Assembly: GCA_903813345.2 (NCBI GenBank)
Contig: CAIIXF020000005.1
Location: 40,463,394 to 40,527,393, forward strand
Direction: 5' to 3'
Source: Owenia fusiformis
Taxonomy: Eukaryota > Annelida > Polychaeta > Sabellida > Oweniidae
Length of the DNA stretch: 64,000 nt
Below the pieces are notes generated by a model. The model searched no databases. It was given only the letters and a program-made list of their open reading frames with translations, and was not told the DNA's origin. The position numbers and the translations under genes were made by a program. Positions 30,830 through 45,800 of this stretch are shown here, piece after piece (the stretch's first letter is position 1; every line of letters starts with the position of its first letter).

Positions 30830-33800
30830 ATGCTGTCCAATGATAGGAAAGCTCTTTTTTGTGTGTCCGTTGTTACTGTTCTAGCTATACAGGTAAGTAT
30901 CAACTTGTAACCATCCCAGGACAATATTTGAAATGGGAGAATTTTGTAGACCTCTTTTATGATTTATAAGTTAGTCAGCTAGATGTATGTACAAAGCCTT
31001 GTTTTGAAAAATGGCCGGCATTTTTATGTGTGGTTTTTTATGTTTTTTACTATAACTCAAAAAGAAGTAGAGCCATTTTGTTCATATTTGATATGTGAAT
31101 ACCCATAAGGATGGCACACTGTCTTATGACACTTTGGCTAGTAGGCAGCCATTCTGAAAATTAGCCACCATTTACATATACGTGTGTGTGATTTTATTGA
31201 AATTTTATATGTGCCTACTTATATCACACTTTCTGATGACAATTTGGCTAGTGAGCGACCATTTTGAAAATGGTGGCCATTTTTATGTGTGTTATTTTAC
31301 GATTTTTGCCATAACTGGAAAAGTAGTAGCGTGATTTTGTAAAAAATGGCTGTTCGAAGGGTTTTGGAACGTTCGTCGCTTTGGCAGTGTTGTTATCTAC
31401 TTAATACTTCATTGCAAACCACGAATCAAAAAAATTCAGTTGCTCAAACCTCAGCTTTAGTTTAGTATTATAACCACCTTGGAAGTGGAAGGTGAGAATT
31501 TCCTACATTGACATACATACACCAGTCAAATAATATATCTTTTGTTCTCTCTGATGTTATTATAATGACATATCAGTCACCTTTAAATAGCGATAGCCTT
31601 CAATTTTATTCTTTTATTACTCTATTTTTATTTGTTCTAATTTTAGGGTATTCCAGCACACTTTCTGAAGTAATATTGTGCACTTCTTATTCTTTTCCTT
31701 GCAGTACCATGATTATTAATTAGTTTTGTAAACATTTTCAGCCATCCGCACAGAAGTCAGTGTCAACAACACAGCAGTCGATGTCAACAGCAGTCATCCC
31801 AACAAAATGTGTTCCCAAGATTAAACCTCCAGGAAACACAGTAAGAAATATATAATCAGTTGTCAGATCTACCATCAGGAATTTCTACACATACACACAC
31901 ATATTATACCTTCAAATGCCTTAATAGTATTAATGAAAATCACAAGTTATAGTCTTATCAATGGATCTATATGTACTGATACTGAATTCAAAATGGCTGC
32001 TTTTTTTTAAAAAAATGCTAATTTTGGTAAATACTGCAGATTGGATTATATCAAAATTAGGCGAAATCTTATCAGAATAAGTCTTCTGCTCAAAATGAGT
32101 TTCATTCATGGTTGTTCCATTCAAAATGGCTGCCACTTTTGTAAAACAAAATCATGAATGAGTTAAATGCCAGTTGTCAAATTATGTTTTATGTGCTGTC
32201 ATATAGGCATTTGACTCTGCTTGAGAAGGAATTTTCAAGGCGGTTGCTGAATACAAAAATTTCAATCATTTCTCAGGAGAAATATAATTTCATGAAATAT
32301 TCAAAATTACGAGTAATCTGAAGTATTGTCTGGTGGGATCTGCTATTCCAAGGAGTTACTGTTTCTTATTCTAGTTTTAACTTTATTTTCAGTGCAACAG
32401 AACTCAGTATTACGATGAGATGAACTTTGATTGTCGACCTTGCAGTCGATGTTGTAAGTATTCTGGAGTGGTATCAGAATGTGAAGATGGGTGCATGCCA
32501 TCTTCTCACACATGTGCAGAGGAAGACAAATGCAGAGGTAAGTAAATATTGAAGCAACATGCAACACTTTTGCTCCCTCCCAAACCTCCCTTTATTGTAA
32601 CTAGACATTTTTATTAATGCTTTGATTAGCTAGTGTTGGGATTATTTGGTTTGAATGGTCCTTTTTCCATATGGCTTTGAAATCTCGTAAAGTCTCATTT
32701 TTAATGAGATTTTAGGAGATCTGCATTTTTTACCATTAAAGACTAACGTTTTCTCCTATTTGATGGCATATTTGAATTCTATGTGTAATTTTCTATCAAA
32801 ACAATTTTGATTTGCACCATTATTTATATTTAAAATAAAAATTATATCCTACAGCCCAAACAAATCTTTTTTATCATTTGTGTTAAATTAGTATATGTTC
32901 ATGTTCTGGGGGATGCTGCCAGTCTATAAGAATTGTGTCTTTAAATTATACAAAAAAATCAAAGAACAATAAGATTCACTGTGAGAATTGAAAACATTTC
33001 TGATTATTGTGCACCCTTCATGACACAGAAATGTTACCCTGTCTTTCACTTTTCATTTTCAAGGATGTTATGACTTTTTGATTGTATTAACTAAATTTAA
33101 TGTTTTCAGTGCATTGCGGCCCACCTCCAGTTCTTGACCAACCCAATTATAAACCAAGCCTAAAAGAGTATGACGAGTATGATGTTGTGAAATATTATTG
33201 CCCACCAGGATATATGTTGTCTGAGAATGTTACATCACAATGTGTTGAACCTGGGAATTGGTACCCAGTTCCCCCATCGTGTCTTAAAGGCAAGTCTGTT
33301 ATTTAAAATTGAGTTTAATCATATTATTTATTGGCTCGTGCTGAGGCAAGAGCCATATCTCACTTGGATATAGTAGTAAGTGATAACGACAATGCACTGA
33401 GGTTTAAACGTTAGTTTACTAGTAGAAAACCTGATGGGTTAATATTTGTTGATGAAAATGAGTTAATTCCTCGAGCAAAAGTTTAATCCTAAGGTGTTAG
33501 TTTATAATAAAATTGCGTTAGAGAGGGTTTCAAACGACAATATGCACATTTTACAACAACACCATGAATTCTGCGCACTGGTTTTCGGCAATATGATATG
33601 ACAGAAATACGAGCGACTTCTTGATTTAGAATTGTGAACAATTTACAGCATTAAAAAAACTCCGAACATTTAACTATTTTATTAATATCTTCGGAGAACG
33701 AGAATCAAATTGACCCATCTTCACTTTTAGATATGTTCGGATGTTTTCTAAGAGGTCCAGGTACTCAGACCTTCACAATTTAAAGATCTTAATCAGTTCA

Positions 33801-36800
33801 AAATGTTCGTATTTTTTCTACTTTTGCTGTTCGGTAAATTACAACCGCGTTAAAAGTAAGCATCCCTATTTATCAATACAATTCATTACAACACTGCAAA
33901 CATCGCCTTCATTTTTATCCCATCGAACGAAGTTCGGAGGGATATAGGGAACGCCTCCGTCCGTCCGTACGTACGTACGTCCGTCCGTCTGTCTGTCTGT
34001 CTGTCCGTCCGTCCGGGCAATAACTCAAATACCGTTGGCCCGATTTTGTTCATATTTTGTACACATATACCCTATGGGAGTAGAAGTTCTGCTCGAAAGC
34101 TGATTTTCAAAATGGCCGCTCATTTCAAAATGGCGGCCATTTTAGTGCCGATTTTATAGTAATTTAGGTGCAATATGTAAAACTGTAATAGCAAAATGTT
34201 TTAAATGTAAAAAAATTATAAAGGACATTAATAATGCTACAAATGTAGATATTAAAGAAGCACATGGCAGCCATCTTGAAAAATGGCAGCCTTTACTCGT
34301 CATTTTATGATTTTTGCTGTAACTCAAAAAATAGTGGAGCGATTTTGCTCATATTTGGTATGTGAATACTATAAGCATTGCACACTGTCTAAAGACACTT
34401 TTGGTAGAAGGCGGCCATTTTGAAAAATGGTCGCCATTTTAACGTATTTTACTATAACTCGAAAAGTAGTGGAGCGATTTTGTTCATATTTGGTATGTGA
34501 ATACTATAAGCATGGCATACTGTCCTATGACACTTTTGGTAGAAGGCGGCCATTTTGAGAAAAATTTTGAAAAATGGCCACCATTTTAAGTATTTTATTT
34601 TAGCTCGAAAAGTAGTGGAGCGATTTTGTTCATATTTGGTATGTGAATACTATAAGCATGGCACACTGTCTATTTCTAATGACACTTTTGGTAGAAGGTG
34701 GCCATCTTGAAAATGGCCGCAATTTTAACGTATTTTACTATAACTCGAAAAGTAGTGGAGCGATTTTGTTCATATTTGATATGTGAATACTTTAAGCATG
34801 GCACATTGTCTAATAAAACTTTGGGGAGTAGTCGGCCATTTTGAAAAATGGCCACCATTTTTATGTGTGTTATTTTACAAGTACGTGTGCGATTTGATTT
34901 TTCAAAAATTTTAGAGGTGGCTACTTAAAAGCATATTATTTCTTCTGATGACAACTTGGCTAGTGAGCAACCATTTTGAAAATGGTGGCCTATCTAGTGT
35001 GTTGTTTTATGATATTTGCTATATTCGTTTGTAAAAAATGCCAGCCATTTCTGTTCGATGGGATTTGCTACGCTTTGGCGTTGCCGTTGTTCTGGTTTTA
35101 AAATGATCTCTAGTTTATCATTTATATCTGGAGCTCAGGTTGTTAATTAATTTAATACAACAATTACAATTGTATCTTTATGATTGTGGAGTGATTGGAC
35201 GTCTTCATAAAATGTGGACCCAATAGTCACTGATGTGAGAGGCACCCTCATTGGTACTGCCCTGGGGAGGTGGCTCCCTTGCCAGTCACCAACAATTCCC
35301 CTGATGCCGCCCTTACAATGCCGCAAAATTGAGATTCAATCATTTATGTAATATTATGGTTATAAGGAAATGTAGTATTGGTGGTTTCTTATCTTTTACT
35401 TGTACGGATTGGTTTTAAATTCTAGATATATTTCCTACTTATGACTCAAGAGAGTCAGTTTTTTGCATGCTGGTATTAATTAAGGTGGTCAACTCATTGT
35501 GATTTGAAAATTAAAAAATGTTGGCCATTTTGCAATTTTGTCTTTAAATTTCGTCTGATCAGTTTTTGAGAATGTATGTAAATTGGATGGTGGCGAATTT
35601 TATTTTTAGGCTTGTCCATAATCCTTTTTGTAATTTCCTGGTTACTGTCATATGGATTGATTTCATATTTCTGAGGATGCAGAACTAGCTGCAGCATTGG
35701 CAAAACAATTTACAGGTAGATTATGAAAAAACAATGCAAAAAGGATTTTATCATTCTATTATATTACAGGAATACTTTAACATGTTTTTCAGTATATCAT
35801 TGTGAACAGCCTCCTCGTGTTGACTATGCCAGCTATGTTCCTGAGAAAGACAGATACGATGTCATGGAAAATATAACATTCTCCTGTGCTGATTTTCACA
35901 AACTATCTGGCAACATGACAATATATTGTGGACCAACTGGAGAATGGTTCAAGCTTCCATCATGTGATCTTGGTAGGCCAATTAGTTCAGAAGTGAGATA
36001 GGGATATGTGAAGCCCTCCATCCGCCAATATAATTTTCTCTCTGTCTTTCAAACCAAAGCATAATTCAATATTTGCAGACTGATATTCTTCATATTTCTT
36101 AGAAAGCATAATATACCTTAATGTACGAGGGTTGTCCCAGAAGTAATGCACTATATGCTCTAACTTTCTTTACTATTCTTCGATTCAGCTGAAAATTTGT
36201 GTATATAACAATTGAAGTGTTATCTATTATATCCTGAAGTTTCAGCATCAAACATTAATATTAAGTCTTAATCTGGTTGCTATAGCAACATTGGGGTAGG
36301 GGTGGGCGGGGCAGGTACCAATTTTTCTAATTATGAAAAGATCCAAAGTGTTATTTTATTAATATTTCTTTCTTTTAAATGATCAAAATGTTTTGGAAAT
36401 TGTTTAATTTATTCAGCATGATGTTAACCAAGTACAAATAATGACATTTTACACTCTGGTGTCATAATACCACAGTTCAATAGTCACAAATTCGAATGCA
36501 GTCACTGTCAAGAAGTTTCAAAAAGGCTGCAATTATCATCTGATAACAGAAGGCCTTGCGTTTGGTGGCCTAATTTCATACTTCATTGGACTCACAGCCA
36601 CGCAAGACTTATGCTACTATGAAGAAAGTATAAAAGGAGTATATTACATAGAGAACTACAATTATGAGGTGGCAGAAGAGATTCAAAAGAGATGACTGGA
36701 TCCAAGATGACAACTCCAAACATGAGAGGTGAAAACTCCACAAGTCACAGTGGAAGAAATTGCCAAGAGTGTTTGACCTGACAGGCATCAAAAGTACATA

Positions 36801-39800
36801 ACATGCAAAGGGCAATATTTTGAGAAAATGTGAAATGGGACACTGTGCAATATACATCAATTAAATCTAGGATGTGCTCATAGTAATTTAGTATCTTAAA
36901 ATGTATTTTTGAGCATACTTCTCATAGCTACACAAAATGGTATTTGTTGATTAATTATTTCATATTTTCAATTTTTATTCCTTTTGACGTGACTGTTTAA
37001 CCTGCCCCACCCTACCCAAACTCACCAACTTGATTTTATTATAACATTAATATCGTTTTATCAGTCAACATGAAAATTTGTAGAATAATCAAAAAGTCTC
37101 AACGGAACATTTACTGAAATTTTCATGGAAAAATATCAATTATTGATAAAGTCAAAGCATATTACTTTTGGGACAACCCTCGTACTTAAATTATTAAGAT
37201 CAAAAAAGATCTCCAAAGTTTAGCTTTAATATGCACAAAGGAAAAGTATTTTAGAGTAGATTGCAGTCATTGTATATTTTACCTAAAAAAGGTAAAATAT
37301 TGTCGTCAGTTTGACAGCGGGGGGGGGGGGGGGGGGGGCGTACGGCATCTCACTTTCTTCTCATCATGATTCCAGGAAAACCAATTATTGGATTTACCTC
37401 ATATTTGCACACATGTTTCATGGTAAGAAGTTGTAGAGCTAATTAATTTTTCAGTGGCCATCTTACATTTTAGTGGCCATCTTGGAAGTTTTTAGATAAA
37501 TCTTGTCACCGCAATTCCAGGAAAACCACTTAAAGGGTGACGCATATCGTTTAGCAAATCGAACGCTCGTTTCTGGTGTTGCTCACCGTTTAGTATAAAA
37601 GGCCCGATCCCGGAATAATACTCAAGGGTTCACAGGTTCGAGGTCGTTGTGTCAACACCTCTAACTGTTATATAGCATAAGTATATTATAGATTGTCACA
37701 CATTTATAAAAGGGTGATTTTTATTTTGACAAATCAATTCCACATTTATGGGTGAAGTTTCAGGATCTTCTATTTGTGTATAATAAGGAAAAATTGGCAT
37801 CTAAATTTCCCCATAACGTAATAGCACACAGCTTGGCATATGAAATATCCTACAAATGAAACAAAGCAGTTCTAATACAAGGATTTATATTGGCTGTTGT
37901 GCATGTATTCTTTGAACGCAATCACTCTATGGATAACGTTTTCAAAATCATTATAAACGGATTACGTTATCTCAAACACAATTTCAATAAACTGGATTTT
38001 ACAGAACTCCCCTTATTTCTAAAAAATGGACTGATCCAGTTGACTCGCCTGGAGCCACCATATTGTTTTTATACGGGAAGCTTATCGGAACCCTTTAATG
38101 GATTTACTTCAAATTTTCACAAGTGTTACATGGTAAGTTCTAGAGCTGATTAACTTTTTGGCAGCCATCTTGCAATTCTGGCAGCCATTTTGCATTCTGG
38201 CATCCATTTTGGAAGTTTTTAGATAAATCTTGTCATCTCGATTCCAGGAAAACCACTTAACAGATTTTCTTCAAATTTATACACATGTTACATGGTTAGA
38301 AGTTCTAGAACTGATTAATTTTTGAATGGCCATCTTGCTTTCTGGGTCATCAAGCCCACACTATTATGTTTTAGGTACGATATTGTCCACCCTGTGCCTT
38401 GTTATCCCATCGAACGAAGTTCGAAGGGATATAGGGAACGCCTCCGTCCGTCCGTCAATACGTATGTACGTACGGACGTTCGAACATCAGTCCGTCCGGG
38501 CAATAACTCAAATACCGTTGGCCTGATTTTGTTCATATTTTGTACACATATACCCTATGGGGGTAGAAGTTCTGCTTGAAAGGCGATTTTCAAAATGGCC
38601 GCTCATTTAAAAATGGCGGCCATTTTAGTGCCCATTTTACAGTAATTTAGGTGCAATATGTTAAACTGTAATATGTTAAACTGGAATTGTAGATATTAAA
38701 GAAGCACATGGCAGCCATCTGGAAAATGGCGGCCTTTACTCGTTACTTTACGATTTTTGCTGTAACTCGAAAAGTAGTGGAGCAATTTTGTTCATATTTG
38801 GTATGTGAATACTATAAGCATGGCACACTGTCTAATGACACTATAGTTAGAAGGCAGCCATTTTTCAAAATGGCTGCCACTTTTAAAAACAGCCACCATT
38901 TTAATGTACTTTACTATAACTCGAAAAGTAGTGGAGCGATTTTGTTCATATTTGGTATGTGAATACTATAAGCGTGGCACACTGTCTAATGACACTTTTG
39001 GTAGAAGGGGGCCATTTTTCAAAATGGCTGTCATTTTAACGTATTTTACTATAACTCGAAAAGTAGTGGAGCGATTTTGTTCATATTTGGTATGTGAATA
39101 CTAAAAGCATGACACACTATCCTATGACACTTTTAGTAGAAGGCGGCCATTTTTCAAATGGCCACCATTTTAACATATTTTACTATAACTCAAAAAGTAG
39201 TGGAGCGATTTTGTTCATATTTGGTATGTGAATACTATAAGCATGGCACACTGTCTAATGACACTTTTGGTAGAAGGTGGCCATTTTGAAAAATGGCTGC
39301 AATTTTTGCAATATACTTTGTTTGTAAATATGCCAGCCATGGCTGTTTGATGGGATTTGCTACGCTTTGGCATTGCTCTTGTCTAGTATTTATTTTTGCT
39401 TCATAAAAAAACAAAAATGCCTGCCTTCAAGATTGGAAGTTTAGCTTTATTATACTTCAATTAAAGGTATCATTTAGTAGATGACAGATATTGTATTTGT
39501 TTTTTTTTAAATTGCTGCCAAAACAGGAATTCCTGTCACTTTTGAGATCTCTTCAAAGTATGGCTTCATAACTTCCAGTTATCAAATCCTCCAAGTTTGT
39601 TTTTTATTAATATGCATAGAAACTACTATGCATAGAAAAGTCCCATTTTTGTAAATATTGTAAAATTATGCTATGTAGAACTAACACAGGAAAAATCATA
39701 GCTTTATAAATATGTAACAGCTTTCGCATTTTGACAAATGTGGGATAACATATTGCCTAGATACAGAGTAAATACATTAGGATTCACTGTAGGAGCAGTG

Positions 39801-42800
39801 GTCCCTTTAAGTAATGGAATATATTTTGTCTTTCCAGATCTACATACTTGATTCCCATCTTGTCTTGAGCCATCTCAAGATGGAAGATCGTGATTATTTT
39901 TAGTAGTACAAATATTATCGAAAATGATTAATGGCCATTTTTATACACTATAATGATTAACTTACCCAGCAATCAAAATAATGTGCTCCAAAAAGAAGTG
40001 AATAGATGTATCACAGCTTGAGACATTTAATTTGAATACAACAAATGTGAGAATATTTCCGAATGATTAAAGTTGTAATGTTTTTTTTTTCATTTTAGAG
40101 GTATGGAAAGTAGTAGCAGTTTGTGTTGGCATCTTAGCAATGATAGCACTAGGGCTGGTGACATTATATTGTATACTTAAGAGTGAGTTCCATTACTTTA
40201 ACTGATTATATTTTTATCGCACTTTGAAAAAGTGCTATATTGTCGTCGTCTTGTGCTGTTGGGCGGGCGGGCGGGCGGGACATAAACCAAATCTTGTCAT
40301 CAAATTTCCAGGATAACTGCTTACCTGTACAACTTGAAATTTTTACAGATGCAAGAGCAGACTAGTACCAAGATCTGATTAGGTTAAGGGCATGCTGGGT
40401 AAACTACGTGGCGGCCATTTTGAATTTTTCAACAAATCTTGTCATCAAAATTCCAGGAAAACCACTTATCCGTTCAACTTGAAATTTTTACAGATGCAAG
40501 AGCAGACTATTGCCAAGATCTGACTATGTTTTGGGTATGCTGGCTGAATTACATGGTGGCCATTTTGAATTTTTCAATTTGGCGGCCATTTTGAATTTTT
40601 CAACTTGCTCCAAATTGGCCAAATTTTTTTTTTAAAAACATCTACAAGTTCTCAGAAGTTCAAATCTGACCTTAGATTTTAGATTTGACCTTTCATTCAC
40701 CTTCAGTGACCTTGAAAAGGTCAAAAAAGTTGATTTTCTAAATTGATATTTTGGATTTAAATTTAGGTCAGCTTAATTACAAAACACCTACTGAGGTCTG
40801 AAAAAGTGAAATTTTCAAGGTCGAAGGTCAAGGTCATTAAACTAGGTCACAAATGATGTTATCCAAGTTTCTCAAAGTTTGAGACTACAAATCAATTCTT
40901 GTCATCAAAATTCCAAGAAAACCGCTAACCTGTTCAACTTGAAATTTTTTACACATGCAATAGCAGACTAGTGCCAAGATCTGATTAGGTTAAAGGCATG
41001 CTGGGTAAACTACGTGGCGGCCATTTTGAATTTTTCAACAAATCTTGTCATCAAAATTCCAGGAAAACCACTTATCCGTTCAACTTGAAATTTTTACAGA
41101 TGCAAGAGCAGACTATTGCCAAGATCTGATTAGGTTTTGGGTATGCTGGCTGAATTACATGGTGGCCATTTTGAATTTTTCAATTTGGCGGCCATTTTGA
41201 ATTTTTCAACTTGCTCCAAATTGACCAAATTGTTTTTTTAAAAACATCTACAAGTTCTCAGAAGTTCAAATCTGACCTTAGATTTCAGATTTGACCTTTC
41301 ATTCACCTTCAGTGACCTTGAAAAGGTCAAAAAAGTTGATTTTCTAAATTGATATTTTGGATTTAAATTTAGGTCAGCTTAATTACAAAACACCTACTGA
41401 GGTCTGAAAAAGTGAAATTTTCAAGGTCGAAGGACAAGGTCATTAAACTAGGTCACAAATGATGTTATCCAAGTTTCTCAAAGTTTGAGACTACAAATCA
41501 ATTCTTGTCATCATAATTCCAAGAAAACCGCTAACCTGTTCAACTTGAAATTTTTACACATGCAATAGCAGACTAGTGCCAAGATCTGATTAGGTTAAGG
41601 GCATGCTGGGTAAACTACGTGGCGGCCATTTTGAATTTTTCAACAAATCTTGTCATCAAAATTCCAGGAAAACCACTTATCCGTTCAATTTGAAATTTTT
41701 ACAGATGCAAGAGCAGACTATTGTCAAGATCTGATTAGGTTTTGGGTATGCTGGCTGAATTACATGGTGGCCATTTTGAATTTTTCAATTTTGTGGCCAT
41801 TTTGAATTTTTCAACTTGCTCCAAATTGACCAAATTGTTTTTTTGAAAACATCTACAAGTTCTCAGAAGTTCAAATCTGACCTTAGATTTCAGATTTGAC
41901 CTTTCGTTCACCTTCAGAGACCTTGAAAAGGTCAAAAAGTTGATTTTCTAAATTGATATTTTGGATTTAAATTTAGGTCAGCTTAATTACAAAACACCTA
42001 CTGAGGTCTGAAAAAGTGAAATTTTCAAGGTCGAAGGTCATCAAATTAGGTCACAAACAATGTTATCTAAATTTTCCCAAAGTTCAAGACTACAAATAAA
42101 TTCTTGTCATCAAAATTGCAGGAAAACCGCTAACCTTGTCAACTTGAAATGTTTACAGATGCAAGAGCAGACTAGTGCCAAGGTCTGATTAGGTTTTGGC
42201 CATGCTGGGTAAATTGCATGGAGGCCAGTTTGCTCTTCAAAGTGCGATATTTATCACTGTGTGTCTTGTTTTATCACACCATTGGTGGGATATAGTCATC
42301 ATGATGAAGGCATTATCGTGATCATGATCGTCCCGCTTTTTTGTCATCACGATTCCAGGAAAACCCCTCATCAGATTTTCTCTTAATCTATACACATGAT
42401 AGAGGATATCAAGTTCTAGAACTGATTAACTTTTGGGTGGCCATCTAGTTTTCTGGCGGCCATTTTGAAGGTTTTTCGATAAACTTGTCATCGCCATTTC
42501 AGGAAAACCACGCATTAGATTATCTCTACATTCGCACACATGTTAGAGGATATAAAGTTCTAGAGCTGATTAACTTTTGGGTGGCCATCTTGTTTTCTGG
42601 CGGCTATTTTGAAGGTTTCTTGATAAATCTTATCATCATCATTTCAGGAAAACCGCCCATGGGATTTTCTCAAAATTCGCACACATGATAGAGGATATCA
42701 AGTTCTAGACCTGATTAACTTTTGGGCGGCCATCTTGTTTTAGGGCCTGATAACAAAGAGACAACATTTTATCTTCAGTGTACCAATATGATTACTATTT

Positions 42801-45800
42801 ATTACCTTCTCAAATATGTCATCTCCTAAAAGATCCTATCAAATGATGAGGTATTTCAGTGAATTCTCCCATCTGATAAATGCTGTGCCCTCAATTATAA
42901 AGAAATGAACATATAAACACTAAAATCTATAGCTGTGCTTTCTCTTTAATAAAGTATGAACAACATTCTCATCTTAATCTTCAGACAATCAGAAGTATTT
43001 TTAACTTCCATTATCTATCATATTGACACTTAAGCGGTTAGAAAATTCAAAATACAATAAGGTCATCTTCATCATTTCCACTTCAGATATCGATCTAAAG
43101 TTATACTTGTGATTTTCATTTGATGATAGATCATCATTTTTTGTGTAAAAGCTGTCTAAAAGACTTGAGAATTAAAAGATTTTCTGGTTCAGTGTCGAAA
43201 CGAAACACTTAAGTTTGAACATTTCCTTTATTCATTTTGGACTATTTTGAGAGAATATCAATTCAGTTTGGTGTGCAAAGAGACCAATGATAATCACGAT
43301 GCCCATGTCAAGCAGCGTGCCTACTAGGCACGCAGTTTGAAACTCTGACAAACTGCGCGCATATTTCAAAATGTGAGACGGGGAGGACACGACTCCCAAA
43401 AAGAGCCAAAATACGAAAAATACAAGGTTAGTCTCGTTCTAAAGATAGTACCATTCTGTGAAGATGAACTTAATTTACTCATAGTACTCAATGTTTTTCC
43501 CGATCTAAACCTAGTTATCTCAATATAAGGGTCTTAAGTAACTTCTGTGTTCAAAATTTACAGTGTAAAGTTATATCTATGTCTTTTTATCGTCATTTGC
43601 CGTTTATTCAGCCATTGTGTCTGTGTATGCTAGAATATATAGGATCACTCCATCTGATTAAAGCAGCAAAGTTTGTGTTCAAAAAGATAATACGCCATAA
43701 ACGTGATTTAAACATTTTTCTTGTCAAACTGCGCGCCTATATTCACATGTATTTCCCAAACTGCGTGCCTAATATTTCCAAACTGCTTGCCAATCCAAGC
43801 TTGTTTTTTATTATTAGAAAACATAAGCGCCATTCAAGGCACATATGTGTCTAATAGTAGAACCCCATAATTGAAACACTATGAGAGTCCATCCACCAAG
43901 ATGGTGATCTGAAAATAAAAGTTTTTTTCGTTCCCAACTTAATTGTCACTTCTATTATACATTTTGACTTTCAATATGAAAATCTCATAAAATCTGACGA
44001 TAAAGCAAAATTTCCAAAGCTACATCGAAAACACCTACACGTGCCTCTGTAGAAATTACAATGATAATATGTACTTTTAATAGTGTATGTGCACAGATTG
44101 TAATTTCTGGCTAAAATAGGCGCGCAGTTTGTGGTTTATTTCTTTTTAATCTCCTGATTATCTGTTTTATCTCGAAATATTTTGAATTATACATGATAAA
44201 TGTGTAAGGAATTAAATATAAAACGAGTCTAAAGTATTTGTCATTTATGTTTAAAGTGCTAGATCGATTTACGTATAAATTCCCGTTAAATCAGTGACGA
44301 AAATGCCATTAATCTGCTTATGTTTTAAAACTAAGATTCATTTGCACACAGTTTTTCCTAGTATTTGCAAGATTCGTATGTTCGCAACAGAATGAACGCA
44401 TTGAACAAGAAAACAATGCAGGATAAATGTCTTTAAATAACGTTTCAAAATACAGACTCCAACTTAAATGATCCAATGTTCTTAGGCACGCAGTTTGTGA
44501 TCGAAACAAACTGCGCGCCTAAGTAGGCACGCAGCTTGACATGGGCACCGTGATAATTAATCGAGAGGATGCATCGAATTATAAAATCTGCCATTTTACT
44601 GCATTGAATACTCTTTATCGCCCATTCTTTAGAAATTCAATCTTTTTCTGAATTTTTCAATAAAACTTGGTCATTCCTTAATATTTCTTGAACTTGGTGA
44701 TTCAAATTTTGAAGTGAAAAAATGGTGGATATATTGTTTTGAATTTTGTTATCATGACATGACTATGTGATAATAAGGTCATAACACCATACATGGCATA
44801 TATGTTGCACTCTCGGAGTCAATCCTCCTTGCTTGAAAGTATAAGAGTATTTTTGAAAATGCACATCTCAAATTTTTTCCAAAAAATTAAATTCTAAGAA
44901 AGTAAAGTAGATAGGCCAAAGTAGGGTTTTTAAAAGTTCAGGTGGATGATTACATATTACAAATATAAAATCAAAGTCTGTTCTTTTGCAGTGAATGTAG
45001 TTAAGTAAAACCAAAAACATCAATTTTAAAATGTTTCTAGATGATAAAAAATTGATAATATTTTGATTTTTTCTAGAAAAAAGAGAAAAGAAGCAGAGGA
45101 AACTAGTTGAGGGAAAACAGAAGGCTGAAAAGAAATTAAGAAGTAAAAACTATTTTATTTTACCCTATTCAGTAGTCAGATACAAGCTTTGCCATTAATA
45201 GTTGAACGGAAGAAAGGATTTATAAAATAGTCTAAAATTGAAGTTCATATTTTGCATATAATGATTTTATATCATATTTATGATCTTATCTATATGGGAC
45301 CAATGCAGAAGATCGATGTCAGATAATTCAATTACATTTGATAGTTAGGTGGAGGAGAGTATAAATGTATCAAATAGTTAAGTTCTGCCAACACCGATTA
45401 TTGAATTCCCGGGAATCATCATCATGGTCATTTTATCTAGTGTAGGTCCTCCATGTTGCTCAGAAAAAGAAAAAAACTTTTATCTTAAATCATATAAAAC
45501 TTTGTCAAAGAGGAATATAAAGCCAATTTACAGTAATCCTACAAAAGATTATGAAAGACTAGTGACCAAGTTTTGGAGTGACTCATTGGTAACGGGTAAG
45601 AAAAAAGCAAAATCGTCTCTTAAGCAACTGAAAGTAGTGGAGTGATTTTGTTAATTATTTGATATGTGAATACTAATGAGCATGTTTTATGGAGACACAC
45701 AACCTATTGATCCTTCCGCCGATCCTTCCGCCGAGTGGGAAGACGAATAGATGGCATTACAAAAACAAAAATAAAGTCCAATTATTGTAATTATCCCACC

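Noticed and set aside
37890-38153. 87-residue open frame in receptor intron 5
   Set aside because: It lies in sequence inserted into a Helitron-like array and has no recognisable motif.
43579-43854. Transposase of the element at 43290-44556
   Set aside because: Only 91 residues, with no catalytic or DNA-binding motif recognised.
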